Assembly: GCA_016707585.1 (NCBI GenBank)
Contig: JADJHL010000008.1
Coordinates: 868,001 to 932,000, forward strand
Length of the DNA stretch: 64,000 bases
Source of the DNA: Ignavibacteriales bacterium
GTDB lineage: Bacteria; Bacteroidota; Ignavibacteria; Ignavibacteriales; Ignavibacteriaceae
Direction: 5' to 3'
Shown: positions 43,278 through 52,833 of the stretch, in pieces
How the letters are laid out: the number at the start of each line of letters is the position of its first letter
Numbering within the stretch: the first letter of the stretch is position 1
The notes under the pieces: generated by a model
The model's database searches: none
Told to the model about the DNA's origin: nothing
The model's input: the letters and a program-made list of their open reading frames with translations, nothing else
Position numbers and translations under genes: made by a program

Positions 43278-43655
43278 ATGTTAATTATGATAGAATATTA
43301 CATACCAATATTTATAGTTTTAGCCATTGGAGTAGTTTTTGCTGTTGCCACAGTAATGTCATCCGTTATATTTGGGCCACAAAGACCAAACCGTGAAAAA
43401 CTTTCTACTTATGAAAGTGGAATGAAACCTGTCGGTTCAACTCACGAACGAGTTTCTGTTAAATACTACCTTGTTGCAATGTTCTTTATAATTTTTGATC
43501 TTGAAGTAATTTTTGTTTATCCGTGGGCAATACAGTTTAAAAGATTATTTAATGAAATTGGAAGTGCTGTGTTTTTTTCGATGTTGATTTTTTTGATTGT
43601 ACTTGAGCTTGGATATTTATATGCCTACAAGAAAGGTGGATTCAAATGGGATTAG
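43278..43655 (+). CDS. nuoA: NADH-quinone oxidoreductase subunit A
   Basis: A 125-residue inner-membrane protein with three helices (about 5-28, 70-90, 97-117). The conserved loop segment YESGMKPVGSTHERVSVKYY and the acidic FFIIFDLEVIFVYPWA helix are both typical of NuoA/ND3. It belongs to the membrane arm near the quinone site of complex I. The start may also be at the Met three codons downstream. It overlaps nuoB by 10 bases and opens the nuoABCDEF operon. Confidence 0.95.
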   Translation: MLIMIEYYIPIFIVLAIGVVFAVATVMSSVIFGPQRPNREKLSTYESGMKPVGSTHERVSVKYYLVAMFFIIFDLEVIFVYPWAIQFKRLFNEIGSAVFFSMLIFLIVLELGYLYAYKKGGFKWD

Positions 43656-44167
43656 AAGCAAAATTAAATGGCGATGGTTTTTTTGTTACAAAGATTGAAG
43701 CGATTATTAATTGGGCAAGAAAAAATTCTGTTTATCCAATGCCAATGGGCATTAGCTGCTGCGCAATTGAAATGATGGCTTCTGCAGATCCTAAATATGA
43801 TATTGCAAGATTTGGTTCTGAGGTTATGCGGTTTACTCCACGCCAATGCGATTTGATGATTGTTGCCGGAACTGTAACTTATAAAATGTCGCACGTCGTA
43901 AAAAAAATATATGATCAAATGCCTGATCCCAAATGGGTGATTGCTATGGGTGCTTGTACTTCTACCGGCGGAATGTATCGTTCATATTCTGTAGTGCAGG
44001 GTATAGATCAATTTCTTCCTGTAGATGTTTATGTTGCCGGATGCCCACCAAGACCAGACAATCTTTTAAATGCCTTAATTCATATTCAAGATAAAATCGG
44101 CAAAACACGTCCAAAAGATTTTCAAAATTTAAAGTTACCTGAACTTAATGTAATCCAGAATAATTGA
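43646..44167 (+). CDS. nuoB: NADH-quinone oxidoreductase subunit B
   Basis: A 173-residue hydrophilic subunit holding the terminal iron-sulfur cluster N2 next to quinone. The four Cys ligands are visible in GISCCAIEMM, GACTSTGG and GCPPRPD. The length and the motifs fit the family. It starts within the end of nuoA (10-base overlap), which indicates translational coupling. Confidence 0.96.
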   Translation: MGLEAKLNGDGFFVTKIEAIINWARKNSVYPMPMGISCCAIEMMASADPKYDIARFGSEVMRFTPRQCDLMIVAGTVTYKMSHVVKKIYDQMPDPKWVIAMGACTSTGGMYRSYSVVQGIDQFLPVDVYVAGCPPRPDNLLNALIHIQDKIGKTRPKDFQNLKLPELNVIQNN

Positions 44168-44169
44168 TT

Positions 44170-44658
44170 ATGGAATTGAAAGAATTAATCCAGCAAAAAC
44201 TTAAAGATAATTTTACAGAAGCCTCGTTTGAATTTTCTGAATTCAGAAATGAATTATCTGTTAAGCTTAATAAAAAATATATTTTACAAGTTTGTAAGTT
44301 TCTAAAAGAAAACTCTGATTTAGAATTTTTACTTTGTGAAGATATAACAGCAGTTGATTGGGCAACAAGAAAAAATAGGTTTACTGTTGTATATCATATT
44401 TTTTCTATCAAAAATAATTTTAGATTAGTTCTTAAATCTGATGTTGATGAAAGCGAAAGTATTATTGACTCTGTTTCTTCTGTTTGGAAAACATCTGACT
44501 GGCAGGAAAGAGAATGTTACGATATGTACGGCATTAGATTTAACAATCATCCTGATTTAAGAAGAATTTATATGCCTGAAGAATTTGAGTATCATCCTTT
44601 AAGAAAAGATTTTCCTTTAATGGGCATTCCAGGTTCACTACCATTACCAAAGAAATAA
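44170..44658 (+). CDS. nuoC: NADH-quinone oxidoreductase subunit C
   Basis: A protein of about 162 residues. The ATG at 44170 (MELKELIQQ), two bases after the nuoB stop, is preferred over an in-frame TTG six bases upstream. The signature is DWQERECYDMYGIRFNNHPDLRRIYMP, followed by HPLRKDFPLMG. NuoC supports the quinone-proximal module with NuoB and NuoD; here NuoC and NuoD are separate genes and not a fusion. Confidence 0.94.
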   Translation: MELKELIQQKLKDNFTEASFEFSEFRNELSVKLNKKYILQVCKFLKENSDLEFLLCEDITAVDWATRKNRFTVVYHIFSIKNNFRLVLKSDVDESESIIDSVSSVWKTSDWQERECYDMYGIRFNNHPDLRRIYMPEEFEYHPLRKDFPLMGIPGSLPLPKK

Positions 44659-44663
44659 ATACT

Positions 44664-45914
44664 ATGGATAGATTAACTAAAGACAACATTCAACCTAAAA
44701 TCTTACAGAAATTATTAGAAGATTCTGATATTACTATAGAAGATGCTTTGGAAAATGAGATGATCCTTAATATGGGTCCTCAGCATCCTGCAACTCATGG
44801 TGTGCTAAGATTATTACTAAGACTTGATGGTGAAACAGTAATCAATTGTGTTCCTGATGTTGGTTATTTGCATCGCGGATACGAAAAGATGGCTGAGAAT
44901 ATGAGTTACTACGAATTTATACCTCATACAGATCGTCTTGATTATCTATCACCAATTGCAAATAATGTTGCCTGGGTTTTAGCCGTTGAAAAATTAGCTG
45001 GAATAGAAGTCCCAGTTCGTGCACAATATATTAGAATGATGATTGCTGAACTTGCGAGAATAGCCTCACACTTAGTTGCAATTGGTTCTTTTGCGATGGA
45101 TGTTGGTGCACTTACTGTGTTTCTCTGGACATTGCGTGAACGTGAAAAGATAATGGATGTTTGGGATATTCTTTGTGGCGCAAGATTTACAAACAGTTAT
45201 ACGCGTATTGGCGGTGTTGCTAATGATGCTCAACCAGAAGCTCTAGCATTAGTTAAAAAGTTTATTAATGAAATTGATGATAATCTTTCTGAATGTGAAA
45301 GTTTACTTAACACTAACAGAATTTTTATTGAAAGATTAGATGGTGTTGGAAGAATTTCTAAAGAAGATGCTTTGAGTTATGGTTACACAGGTCCAAATTT
45401 AAGAGCAAGCGGAGTTGAGTTTGATTTAAGAAGAGCTACTCCTTATTTACAGTACGATAAAGTTGATTTCAAAATTCCTGTTTATCAGGAAGGTGATGCT
45501 TTAGCGAGATATTTTGTTCGTGCTGATGAAGTTAGAGAAAGTGCAAAAATTGTTAAACAATGTTTGCAGTTAATGCAGCCTGGAGAAATAAAAGCTAATC
45601 TTCCAAAATCTATTCTTCCACAAAAAGTAGAAGTTTATTCAAAGATGGAAGAACTTATTCACGATTTTATGATTGTAAACTTTGGTATAAATCCACCAGT
45701 TGGAGAAGTTTATCATGCTATCGAAGGTTCAAAAGGTGAACTTGGTTTTTACATTGTTAGCAAAGGCGAAGGACATCCGTGGAAATGCAAAATTCGCTCG
45801 CCCTCGTTTATTCACATTCAATCTTTACCACATTTAGTAAAAGGTCATATGGTTTCTGATGTTGTTGCAATAATTGGAAGTATCGATCCAATTATGGGAG
45901 AGGCGGATAAATAA
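44664..45914 (+). CDS. nuoD: NADH-quinone oxidoreductase subunit D
   Basis: A 416-residue hydrophilic subunit related to the large subunit of NiFe hydrogenases. It has NMGPQHPATHGVLRLLL, the quinone-site Tyr/His region (CVPDVGYLHRGYEKM) and ends with DVVAIIGSIDPIMGEADK, the normal C-terminus of the family. It is complete. Directly after its stop codon the sequence turns into long homopolymer runs. Confidence 0.96.
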   Translation: MDRLTKDNIQPKILQKLLEDSDITIEDALENEMILNMGPQHPATHGVLRLLLRLDGETVINCVPDVGYLHRGYEKMAENMSYYEFIPHTDRLDYLSPIANNVAWVLAVEKLAGIEVPVRAQYIRMMIAELARIASHLVAIGSFAMDVGALTVFLWTLREREKIMDVWDILCGARFTNSYTRIGGVANDAQPEALALVKKFINEIDDNLSECESLLNTNRIFIERLDGVGRISKEDALSYGYTGPNLRASGVEFDLRRATPYLQYDKVDFKIPVYQEGDALARYFVRADEVRESAKIVKQCLQLMQPGEIKANLPKSILPQKVEVYSKMEELIHDFMIVNFGINPPVGEVYHAIEGSKGELGFYIVSKGEGHPWKCKIRSPSFIHIQSLPHLVKGHMVSDVVAIIGSIDPIMGEADK

Positions 45915-46090
<176 letters not shown>

Positions 46091-46092
46091 AT

Positions 46093-46578
46093 ATGGAATT
46101 TAAATTTACACAAGAAAATGTAGAACGAATCAATAAAGAAATTGCAAAATATCCAGTAAAAAAATCTGCAGTTATGGCAAGTCTTTATATTGCGCAAGAA
46201 CAAAATGGATTTATTTCAAGTGAAGTAATAAAAGAAATAGCGACCCTTTTAGAAATGACTCCTGAAGATGTTCTTGGTGTTGTAACTTTTTATACAATGT
46301 ATTTTCAAAAACCAATGGGCAAACATCATATCCAGGTTTGCACAAATGTTTCCTGTATGCTTCGTGGTGGATATGATATCTGGAATCAGGTAAAAGATAA
46401 ACTTGGTATTGGAAATATGGAAGTTACTGGTGACGGAAAATTTTCTTTAGAAGAAGTTGAATGTATGGGAAGCTGTGGAACTGCTCCTATGATTGCTGTT
46501 AACGAAGATTATTTCGAAAATCTCACCAAAGATAAAGTAGATAAGATATTAGGAAGCCTCTCCCAAACCCTCTCCTAA
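46093..46578 (+). CDS. nuoE: NADH-quinone oxidoreductase subunit E
   Basis: A 161-residue thioredoxin-like subunit with the 2Fe-2S cluster N1a. The four ligands have the correct spacing: QVCTNVSC and ECMGSC. It forms the NADH-input module with NuoF. The last seven residues (SLSQTLS) are encoded by the start of an intergenic palindromic repeat like that at 7643-7786, so the natural C-terminus may have been replaced. The 5' leader is lost in the homopolymer island. Confidence 0.92.
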   Translation: MEFKFTQENVERINKEIAKYPVKKSAVMASLYIAQEQNGFISSEVIKEIATLLEMTPEDVLGVVTFYTMYFQKPMGKHHIQVCTNVSCMLRGGYDIWNQVKDKLGIGNMEVTGDGKFSLEEVECMGSCGTAPMIAVNEDYFENLTKDKVDKILGSLSQTLS

Positions 46579-46642
46579 AGGGGGGAAAAAGGGGGGGGGG
46601 GGAAAAAAAAAAAAAAAAATTAAAAAAAAAAAAAAAATTAAA
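46579..46642. other. Second homopolymer island after nuoE
   Basis: G-runs (about 13 G at 46590-46602) and two long A-runs fill the nuoE-nuoF gap. It begins exactly inside the left arm of a CTCTCC-type palindromic repeat whose expected right arm is absent. This suggests that the palindrome was miscalled or that reads failed there. Confidence 0.75.
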
Positions 46643-46664
46643 TTCTAGGGGGCTTGCTTTACAT

Positions 46665-47987
46665 ATGGAAAAAATAGTTTTACCCGAAATTGAAAATTTT
46701 CACATTCTTGATGTTTTTGTTGAGAATGGTGGATTTACTGCTGCAAAAAAAGCTTTCTCACAATCAACCGATGATATAATTGATCAGGTTAAAAAATCTG
46801 GTTTACGTGGTAGAGGCGGTGCTGCTTTCTCCGCTGGTTTGAAGTGGAGCTTTATGCCTAAGACTACTGATAAACCAAAATATCTTTGCATAAACGGTGA
46901 TGAATCTGAACCAGGATCTTTTAAAGACAGACAAATATTTGAATATAATCCACATCAACTGATAGAAGGTATTTTAATTACCTGCTACGCGATCGGTGCA
47001 AAGACAGCTTACATTTACATTCGTGGAGAATATCATAAATGGATTAAGCTAATGCAAAAAGCATTAGATGATGCTTATGCTGCCGGCTATGTTGGAGAAG
47101 CGATGAAAGAAAAATTTGGAACAGAATTTTTCTGTAATATTTATATTCACAAAGGTGCAGGGGCTTACATTTGTGGTGAAGAATCATCTTTAATGAATTC
47201 CGTTGAAGGTAAGAGAGGATATCCAAGAGTTAAACCTCCGTTTCCAGCACAGAATGGTTTATGGGGATGCCCAACTACAATTAATAATGTTGAAACCATT
47301 ACAAACATTCCTCCGATTATTAATAAAGGCTGGGAATGGTTTTCTAAAATTGGCGAACCGAAACATCCGGGAACAATTTTATTTGGAGTTAGTGGACATG
47401 TAAATAAACCAGGTGTTTATGAACTTCCTTCAGGTACCTTGCTTACTGATATAATTTATAATTATGCCGGTGGAGTTCCGGGAAATAAAAGAATTCTTTG
47501 TGTAATCCCTGGCGGGTCTTCTATGCCGCCATTACGCGGTGATCAGCTTGAAGGCGTTAAGATGGATGCTGAGTCTTTGCGTGCGGCTGGTTCTGCAATT
47601 GGCACGGGGGGAATAATGGTGATGGATGAAGATACTGATCTTGTAAAAGTTTTAGCTCGACTTTCGCATTTTTATCATCACGAAAGTTGCGGACAATGCA
47701 CTCCTTGTCGAGAGGGAACTGGTTGGCTTGAAAAAATCTTAAAAAGAATTCTTGCTGGTAATGGTTCTGTAAGTGATGTTGATTTACTTATAACGGTTGC
47801 AAACCAGATTGAAGGAAATACAATTTGCGCTCTTGGTGAGGCAGCCGCCTGGCCTGTTAGATTTATGGTTACAAGATTCAGAGATTATTTTGAAGCAAGA
47901 GTAAGCAAAGAAGTTAATCTGCAAGTTGCAAATAAAGTCCATTCAATGAGAGAAACTGCAAGACCTTTAGCTGAAGTTAAGAATTAG
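46665..47987 (+). CDS. nuoF: NADH-quinone oxidoreductase subunit F
   Basis: A 440-residue flavoprotein that oxidises NADH. The FMN/NADH-binding Gly-rich segment GLRGRGGAAFSAGLKW, the GAGAYICGEESSLMNS segment and the 4Fe-4S N3 ligands (CGQCTPCREG and a later Cys in GNTICALG) are present. It is the last nuo gene here: nuoG to nuoN do not follow, and the next genes are unrelated, so the rest of complex I must be encoded elsewhere. Confidence 0.95.
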   Translation: MEKIVLPEIENFHILDVFVENGGFTAAKKAFSQSTDDIIDQVKKSGLRGRGGAAFSAGLKWSFMPKTTDKPKYLCINGDESEPGSFKDRQIFEYNPHQLIEGILITCYAIGAKTAYIYIRGEYHKWIKLMQKALDDAYAAGYVGEAMKEKFGTEFFCNIYIHKGAGAYICGEESSLMNSVEGKRGYPRVKPPFPAQNGLWGCPTTINNVETITNIPPIINKGWEWFSKIGEPKHPGTILFGVSGHVNKPGVYELPSGTLLTDIIYNYAGGVPGNKRILCVIPGGSSMPPLRGDQLEGVKMDAESLRAAGSAIGTGGIMVMDEDTDLVKVLARLSHFYHHESCGQCTPCREGTGWLEKILKRILAGNGSVSDVDLLITVANQIEGNTICALGEAAAWPVRFMVTRFRDYFEARVSKEVNLQVANKVHSMRETARPLAEVKN

Positions 47988-48005
47988 TTAAAATTATAAT
48001 TATTT

Positions 48006-48197
48006 ATGTGGGTATTTAGGAGTTTTCTTTTTAACGTTTTCACATTTAGAATTGGTTATGCTTTTTTAAGGATTATTACATTTGGAAAGTATCCTAAAGA
48101 AATCGTAGCCAACACAGACAAATTAAAAATTGAATTTGTTGGTATATTTGTTTTTCTGGCTCTTGTTCTTCCAGTCTTTTATATACTCTTTAAATAA
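48006..48197 (+). CDS. Unknown small membrane protein after nuoF
   Basis: A 63-residue protein with hydrophobic stretches at about 3-25 and 43-62, so one or two membrane helices with a basic central loop (GKYPKE). It starts 18 bases after nuoF on the same strand and is followed at once by a strong terminator, so it is most likely the last gene of the nuo operon. No family is recognised. It may assist complex I or be a bystander. Confidence 0.6.
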   Translation: MWVFRSFLFNVFTFRIGYAFLRIITFGKYPKEIVANTDKLKIEFVGIFVFLALVLPVFYILFK

Positions 48198-48200
48198 AAT

Positions 48201-48228
48201 AATCCTCTCAAGTTGAGAGGATTTTTTG
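48201..48228 (+). terminator. Intrinsic terminator of the nuo operon
   Basis: A perfect 10-bp stem (AATCCTCTCA with TGAGAGGATT) with a three-base loop, followed by six T. It lies three bases after the stop codon of the 63-residue membrane protein. Confidence 0.88.
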
Positions 48229-48269
48229 GTTTAATAAATATCCATAAATTCATTTAAAGAATATCTATA

Positions 48270-49718
48270 CTATTTATTACTCATTTTTCTTATCATATAA
48301 TTTACATGAATATCTTTTGGATTCATTTGAGCAGCTAATCTATAATGTCTTAAAGCTAAACCATTATTGTTATCTTTATAATAAGCATCAGCTAGAGCAA
48401 CCATAACATTAAATGATTTTGGATATTTTTTAATCAATTCTCTAAGATAAAAAATTGCAGCGGCTGGTTTATTTAATCCTAGCAAATCTTTTGCAAAATA
48501 TATTGCTTCATTTTCATTTAAATGGTATTGATTGGCTTCATTATCATAAATATGATATAGTTTTGTAATTGAACTATCTATCCCTTGATTTAAATAAGTC
48601 GTCATTAAATCATCAGATAATGTTTTTAAAGGTATAACTTCAATATTATTGGTTTCAATTTGCATTAAATCTATAGATGGTAATCCAAGATTTCTATCAC
48701 TTATATTTAATAAATGTACTGCTGCTAATTTATTTTCAGGTTCAATTAACAACATAGTTGTAAATCCAGTACCACCACCAGTATGAGAAATTGTTTTTAA
48801 TGAATCCTTTTCCATACCCAATGCAAATCCAAGTCCATAATCAACTAAGTTTCCATTTTTAAGTTTTGTTTGTTTTATTATTGAATTGAAAGTAGAGTGT
48901 TTTATCAGTTTTCCTTCTAACAAAGATTTTGCAAAAAGAAGAATGTCTTCTGCTGTTGATAATAAACCACCGCCAGCAGACTTTATACTTAGATCTGCAA
49001 GTGGAGCATTCTTAATTTCTCGTTCAAAATTTTTTTCATAACCTTTTACTCTGTTAGGTACAATCTCTTGTTGTTTATCTAACATTGTATATTTCATTCC
49101 TGATGGTTCAAAAATATTTTTTATAAGATATTTTTCATACGATAGTTTTGATATCTTTTCTATAATCAATCCTAAAAGTGAATATCCAAGTGAAGTGTAT
49201 TCATATTTTGTGCCCGGCTCATAAATAAGTGAATCATACTCAAATACTTTGACTGCTTCGGCCACCGAAGAATAATATTTTTTATTATGGAACTCACCAT
49301 CTTTATAACTTCTAATCCCAGCGGTATGGTTAAGTAACTGACGTGTTGTGAATTTCCATTTCTTTTCAGGAAAATCAGGTAAATAAACTCTTACATCCTT
49401 ATCAAGATCAATCAATCCTTTTTCCCATAATTGTAAAACTGCTACAGCGGTAATCGGTTTTGTGATTGAAGCAATTCTAAATAAAGAATGAATGTTTACT
49501 GGATCATTGTCCTCAATATCTGCTATACCTTTTACTCCTAGCCATTGAATCTTGCCATCCTTTAACACTCCTGCTGAAATAGACGGTACCTTTTTATTTT
49601 CTATGTATTTAGATAAATAATCATCAAAAAGTTTATTTTTATTTTCTTGAGGAAAAGTTATTTGATTCATATTTAGCGTTATTAAAATTGAAGTGAAGAC
49701 GAATTTTATTTTATTCAT
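48270..49718 (-). CDS. Class C beta-lactamase-like serine hydrolase with C-terminal TPR
   Basis: A 482-residue exported protein with a signal peptide of about 24 residues. The beta-lactamase/DD-peptidase domain (about 30-350) has the SxxK nucleophile in ASITKPITA, the YxS/N-type motif in YTSLGYSLLG and HTGGGTG in place of KTG. The C-terminal part (about 380-482) has TPR-like helices (YFLRELIKKYPKSFNVMVALADAY, shown as pattern). Such proteins are often esterases or peptidases rather than true beta-lactamases. Substrate unknown. Confidence 0.85.
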   Translation of the reverse strand: MNKIKFVFTSILITLNMNQITFPQENKNKLFDDYLSKYIENKKVPSISAGVLKDGKIQWLGVKGIADIEDNDPVNIHSLFRIASITKPITAVAVLQLWEKGLIDLDKDVRVYLPDFPEKKWKFTTRQLLNHTAGIRSYKDGEFHNKKYYSSVAEAVKVFEYDSLIYEPGTKYEYTSLGYSLLGLIIEKISKLSYEKYLIKNIFEPSGMKYTMLDKQQEIVPNRVKGYEKNFEREIKNAPLADLSIKSAGGGLLSTAEDILLFAKSLLEGKLIKHSTFNSIIKQTKLKNGNLVDYGLGFALGMEKDSLKTISHTGGGTGFTTMLLIEPENKLAAVHLLNISDRNLGLPSIDLMQIETNNIEVIPLKTLSDDLMTTYLNQGIDSSITKLYHIYDNEANQYHLNENEAIYFAKDLLGLNKPAAAIFYLRELIKKYPKSFNVMVALADAYYKDNNNGLALRHYRLAAQMNPKDIHVNYMIRKMSNK

Positions 49719-49760
49719 TTTTATTACTTTTAAAAATAATATTTAGTGTTCTAAATTTTC

Positions 49761-49789
49761 AAAAAAAAAGGCTGATTAACTCAGCCTTT
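49761..49789 (-). terminator. Intrinsic terminator after clpP
   Basis: A 9-bp perfect stem (AAAGGCTGA with TCAGCCTTT) with a four-base loop. On the minus strand it is followed by a run of T, six bases after the clpP stop. Confidence 0.85.
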
Positions 49790-49795
49790 ACAATC

Positions 49796-50416
49796 TTATT
49801 TTATTGGAATTCGTTTTTCAATAATATTATCAATAAGCCTGTATTCTTTGGCTTCCTCTGCGGTTAGGAAATAATCACGATCACAGTCCTTTGTAATCTG
49901 TTCTATTGTTTTACCAGTATGATTAGCTAAAATCTTATAAAGAGTATCACGTGTTTTAATTAATTCTTTTGCATGTATTTCAACATCAGTTACCTGCCCA
50001 CCAATACCCTGAGTCCAAGGTTGATGAATCATAATCTTTGAATGGGGTAGTGATGATCTTTTACCATCTGCACCACCAGCTAATAATACTGCACCCATAC
50101 TTGCAGCCATTCCAACACAAATTGTTGCAACATCAGGTTTAATAAATTTCATTGTATCGTAAATAGCTAAACCTGCAGTTACACTTCCACCGGGTGAATT
50201 TACATACATATGAATATCTTTTTCAGAATCTTCAGCCTCAAGAAAAATAAGCTGAGCAATTGTTAAACTTGCAACATGATCATCTATTGCTGTTCCAAGA
50301 AAAATTATTCTTTCTCTAAGTAAGCGTGAGTAAATATCCATCCCACGTTCACCACGTCCAGTTTGTTCTATTACATAAGGGACAAGCTGGTTATAGATTT
50401 CAATATGATTACTCAT
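49796..50416 (-). CDS. clpP: ATP-dependent Clp protease proteolytic subunit
   Basis: A 206-residue serine protease subunit that forms tetradecamers with ClpX or ClpA. The catalytic Ser lies in GMAASMGAVLLAGG and the His in KIMIHQPWTQG, with the Asp in the C-terminal third (DRDYFLTAEEA). Its ATG overlaps the end of the trigger factor gene by eight bases. The tig-clpP order is a common arrangement; clpX, which often follows, is not here. Confidence 0.97.
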   Translation of the reverse strand: MSNHIEIYNQLVPYVIEQTGRGERGMDIYSRLLRERIIFLGTAIDDHVASLTIAQLIFLEAEDSEKDIHMYVNSPGGSVTAGLAIYDTMKFIKPDVATICVGMAASMGAVLLAGGADGKRSSLPHSKIMIHQPWTQGIGGQVTDVEIHAKELIKTRDTLYKILANHTGKTIEQITKDCDRDYFLTAEEAKEYRLIDNIIEKRIPIK

Positions 50417-51722
50417 TTACGGCCTCTTGTTTTGCTTTTAATTTATCTGGATGAACTTTATTTAATGTGCTATTTGATTTTAAGAAGTCGAATAATTTTT
50501 GATCAAGAATTCTTTCTCCTTGATTTGAAGTTTTATAATAGTTGATAAGTTTATCAACAGGCAAACCGGTTTTCTGAAATTCTTTTTCTGCTAACTGAGT
50601 ATAATCAGAATCATCAATAGTTAAACTTTCTTTTTTCTGAATTTCATTTTTTATCAAATACCATTTTACTTCAGACTCAGCAGATTTTTGCAATCTGGTT
50701 CTTGTTTCTTCTTTGTTAAATGGATATTTAGATTTTTTAGCTTTTTCTTCTTCAGATTTTACATATTCTTCTAATATGTTATTAACTAAAGATTTTGGTG
50801 GATCAAATTCATTTTTCTTTAAGATCTCACTAACAAATTTAACTCTAATCATCTCTTCAGTTTGCTGATCATAATAAGTCTGAATATCTTTTTTAATCTC
50901 TTCTCTTAATTCAGATTCAGTTGAAACTTTATCTCTTGTAGCTTTCTTTATAATTTCTTCATTTAATTCTGGAAGAACTACTTTTTTTATTCCAAGTATA
51001 GAAACTTTGTAAGTAAACTCTTCTTTATGAGATTCTTCAGTTCCATCTTCTAATTTATGCTTGTGCTCATCTTTAAAAGTAAAATTAAAAGACTCACCAA
51101 CTTTTTTATTTTTAGAATTTTTAATTATATCCTTAGCAATACCATCAGCGGTTAAGTCAATTTGCATCTTTTCTGTAATATTTTCATCAAGCTTTTCGCC
51201 ATTCTTTTCAATCATCACAATTTCAGCATCGATTGTATGATTTTCATCTGTTATAACATCAGTATCTTCTAAAGTTTTATTGGATTTACGGATGTAATCA
51301 ATTTCTTTAGCTATTTCATCATCACCTGCTATTAAATCAGGAATATCAAATGTTAATCCTTTGTAATTCTGTATATCAAGCAGTGGAATAATCTCATACT
51401 TTACTTTAAATGATAACTCTTTCTCAGGTTCAAATTTTAGATCAGTCATTGATGGCTGGCCAATTGGTTTGAACTGATTTTCTTCAGCAACTTTCCAGAA
51501 AAAAGTATTAGCAATTTTTTCAGAAGCTTCATATTCAAAAGCATCGCCATACATTTTCTTTAACATTGATATAGGAGCTTTGCCTTTTCTAAAACCAGGA
51601 ACTTGAATTTTTTTAGTTTGTTTTTTTACTTCTTCTTCAATTTCATTTTTAATTTCATCATAATTAAGTTTTATTTCAACTTCTTTTTCTGATGAACTAA
51701 TATCAACAACATTGTATTCCAT
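50409..51722 (-). CDS. tig: Trigger factor
   Basis: A ribosome-associated chaperone of 437 residues when started at the ATG at 51722, which has GAGGTTAGAG in front and gives the normal N-terminus MEYNVVDISSSEKEVEIKL. A longer in-frame reading to 51797 would run into the tRNA-Leu and is rejected. The ribosome-binding motif PGFRKGKAP is present, followed by the prolyl isomerase domain (about 150-245) and the helical C-terminal chaperone domain. Co-transcribed with clpP. Confidence 0.95.
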   Translation of the reverse strand: MEYNVVDISSSEKEVEIKLNYDEIKNEIEEEVKKQTKKIQVPGFRKGKAPISMLKKMYGDAFEYEASEKIANTFFWKVAEENQFKPIGQPSMTDLKFEPEKELSFKVKYEIIPLLDIQNYKGLTFDIPDLIAGDDEIAKEIDYIRKSNKTLEDTDVITDENHTIDAEIVMIEKNGEKLDENITEKMQIDLTADGIAKDIIKNSKNKKVGESFNFTFKDEHKHKLEDGTEESHKEEFTYKVSILGIKKVVLPELNEEIIKKATRDKVSTESELREEIKKDIQTYYDQQTEEMIRVKFVSEILKKNEFDPPKSLVNNILEEYVKSEEEKAKKSKYPFNKEETRTRLQKSAESEVKWYLIKNEIQKKESLTIDDSDYTQLAEKEFQKTGLPVDKLINYYKTSNQGERILDQKLFDFLKSNSTLNKVHPDKLKAKQEAVNE

Positions 51723-51768
51723 AAATACTCTAACCTCGAATAAATAATTTAAAGGGATGAAACGAAAG

Positions 51769-51851
51769 TGCGAGAACGGGGACTCGAACCCCGACACCTC
51801 TCGGTACTAGATCCTAAGTCTAGCGCGTCTACCAAATTCCGCCATTCTCGC
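51769..51851 (-). tRNA. tRNA-Leu, anticodon UAG
   Basis: An 83-base class II tRNA on the minus strand. Acceptor GCGAGAA pairs with TTCTCGC, the anticodon arm is CTAGA-CTTAGGA-TCTAG giving anticodon TAG, the variable arm is ACCGAGAGGTGT, and the T-arm is CGGGG-TTCGAGT-CCCCG with discriminator A. CCA is not encoded. It lies 46 bases upstream of the trigger factor start on the same strand and may share its transcript. Confidence 0.96.
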
Positions 51852-52107
51852 AAAATTGAATTTTTGGACGAATCCAAAAGCTAAAATCTATTAAAAGAAC
51901 TATCTAACGTGATATTATTAAACGATTTAAGTGTTAAAAATCGCCTGCAAATATAACCTTATACCCGTTGTTATACAAATAAACTTATTAATAGTTATCA
52001 CTTTATTGTCTTAAAACTTAACTTTTGAGCAGATGAAATGAGATTTTCTTATTTTTAGTAGTGTCATATAAACTGTAATAATTTTCTTAAAGGTTTAGGA
52101 GAACCCT

Positions 52108-52833
52108 ATGGGGTACAAATATCTAAAGTTTACCAGTGCTGGTGCTCAAAAAAAATATAATGAAGATGCTGTTGAAATACTTGAAACTGGTGATGGACTT
52201 CTTGCTGTTTTATGCGATGGAGTAGGAGGAGATTATGGTGGCGATTTAGCCGCTAAAATTGCACTTAAATCCGCACTATATTTTTTTACAACTTCAGAAG
52301 TTCAGGATTATCTAGAGAGGATTAAGCTAACTATTGATGAATCAAATAACTTTATTTTAAATCATTCATCCGGAAGTTTACCTCTAAAAAATATGGCTAC
52401 TACATTTGAAATATTTTTTTATAAAGATAGCTTTGTTTATTGGGGGCATATTGGTGATTCAAGAATTTACAATCTTCGTTCTAAAAGATTAAATCAAATT
52501 ACAAAGGACCATTCCTTAGTTCAAAAATTACTTGATGAAGGTTACATTACACATAAACAAGCTGAAACACATCCGCAAAAAAATGTAATTGTTAAAGCTC
52601 TTGGTGATAATTCAACTGTTGAACCTGATATTAGTAAAATTAAAGTTAACGATTTTGAAAAAAATAAATTTTTTATTTGCTCTGATGGTGTTTCTAATTT
52701 AATTACACAAAAGGAATTAGAAGAAATACTAAATCGTACAGACCACGAAGAAATGAAAACCGAATTGGTGAAAATTGTTAAATTACGCGGTGCAGTTGAT
52801 GATTATTCATTTATCATTATTGAAAAAGTTTAA
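52108..52833 (+). CDS. PP2C-type protein phosphatase
   Basis: A 241-residue Ser/Thr phosphatase of the PPM family. Metal-binding motifs are visible: EDAVEIL near the N-terminus, LCDGVGGDYGGD, GHIGDSRIYNLR, KDHSLV, SDGVSNLI and VDDYSFI near the end. It has no membrane segment, so it is cytoplasmic. The RBS is TTAGGAG with good spacing. The stop codon overlaps the kinase start by one base, so it most likely reverses phosphorylation by that kinase. The 250 bases upstream, up to the divergent tRNA-Leu, should hold the promoter. Confidence 0.92.
   Translation: MGYKYLKFTSAGAQKKYNEDAVEILETGDGLLAVLCDGVGGDYGGDLAAKIALKSALYFFTTSEVQDYLERIKLTIDESNNFILNHSSGSLPLKNMATTFEIFFYKDSFVYWGHIGDSRIYNLRSKRLNQITKDHSLVQKLLDEGYITHKQAETHPQKNVIVKALGDNSTVEPDISKIKVNDFEKNKFFICSDGVSNLITQKELEEILNRTDHEEMKTELVKIVKLRGAVDDYSFIIIEKV

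Noticed and set aside
51723..51797. Longer N-terminus for trigger factor
   Set aside because: It would overlap the tRNA-Leu gene, and the ATG at 51722 has a good ribosome binding site and gives the normal family start.
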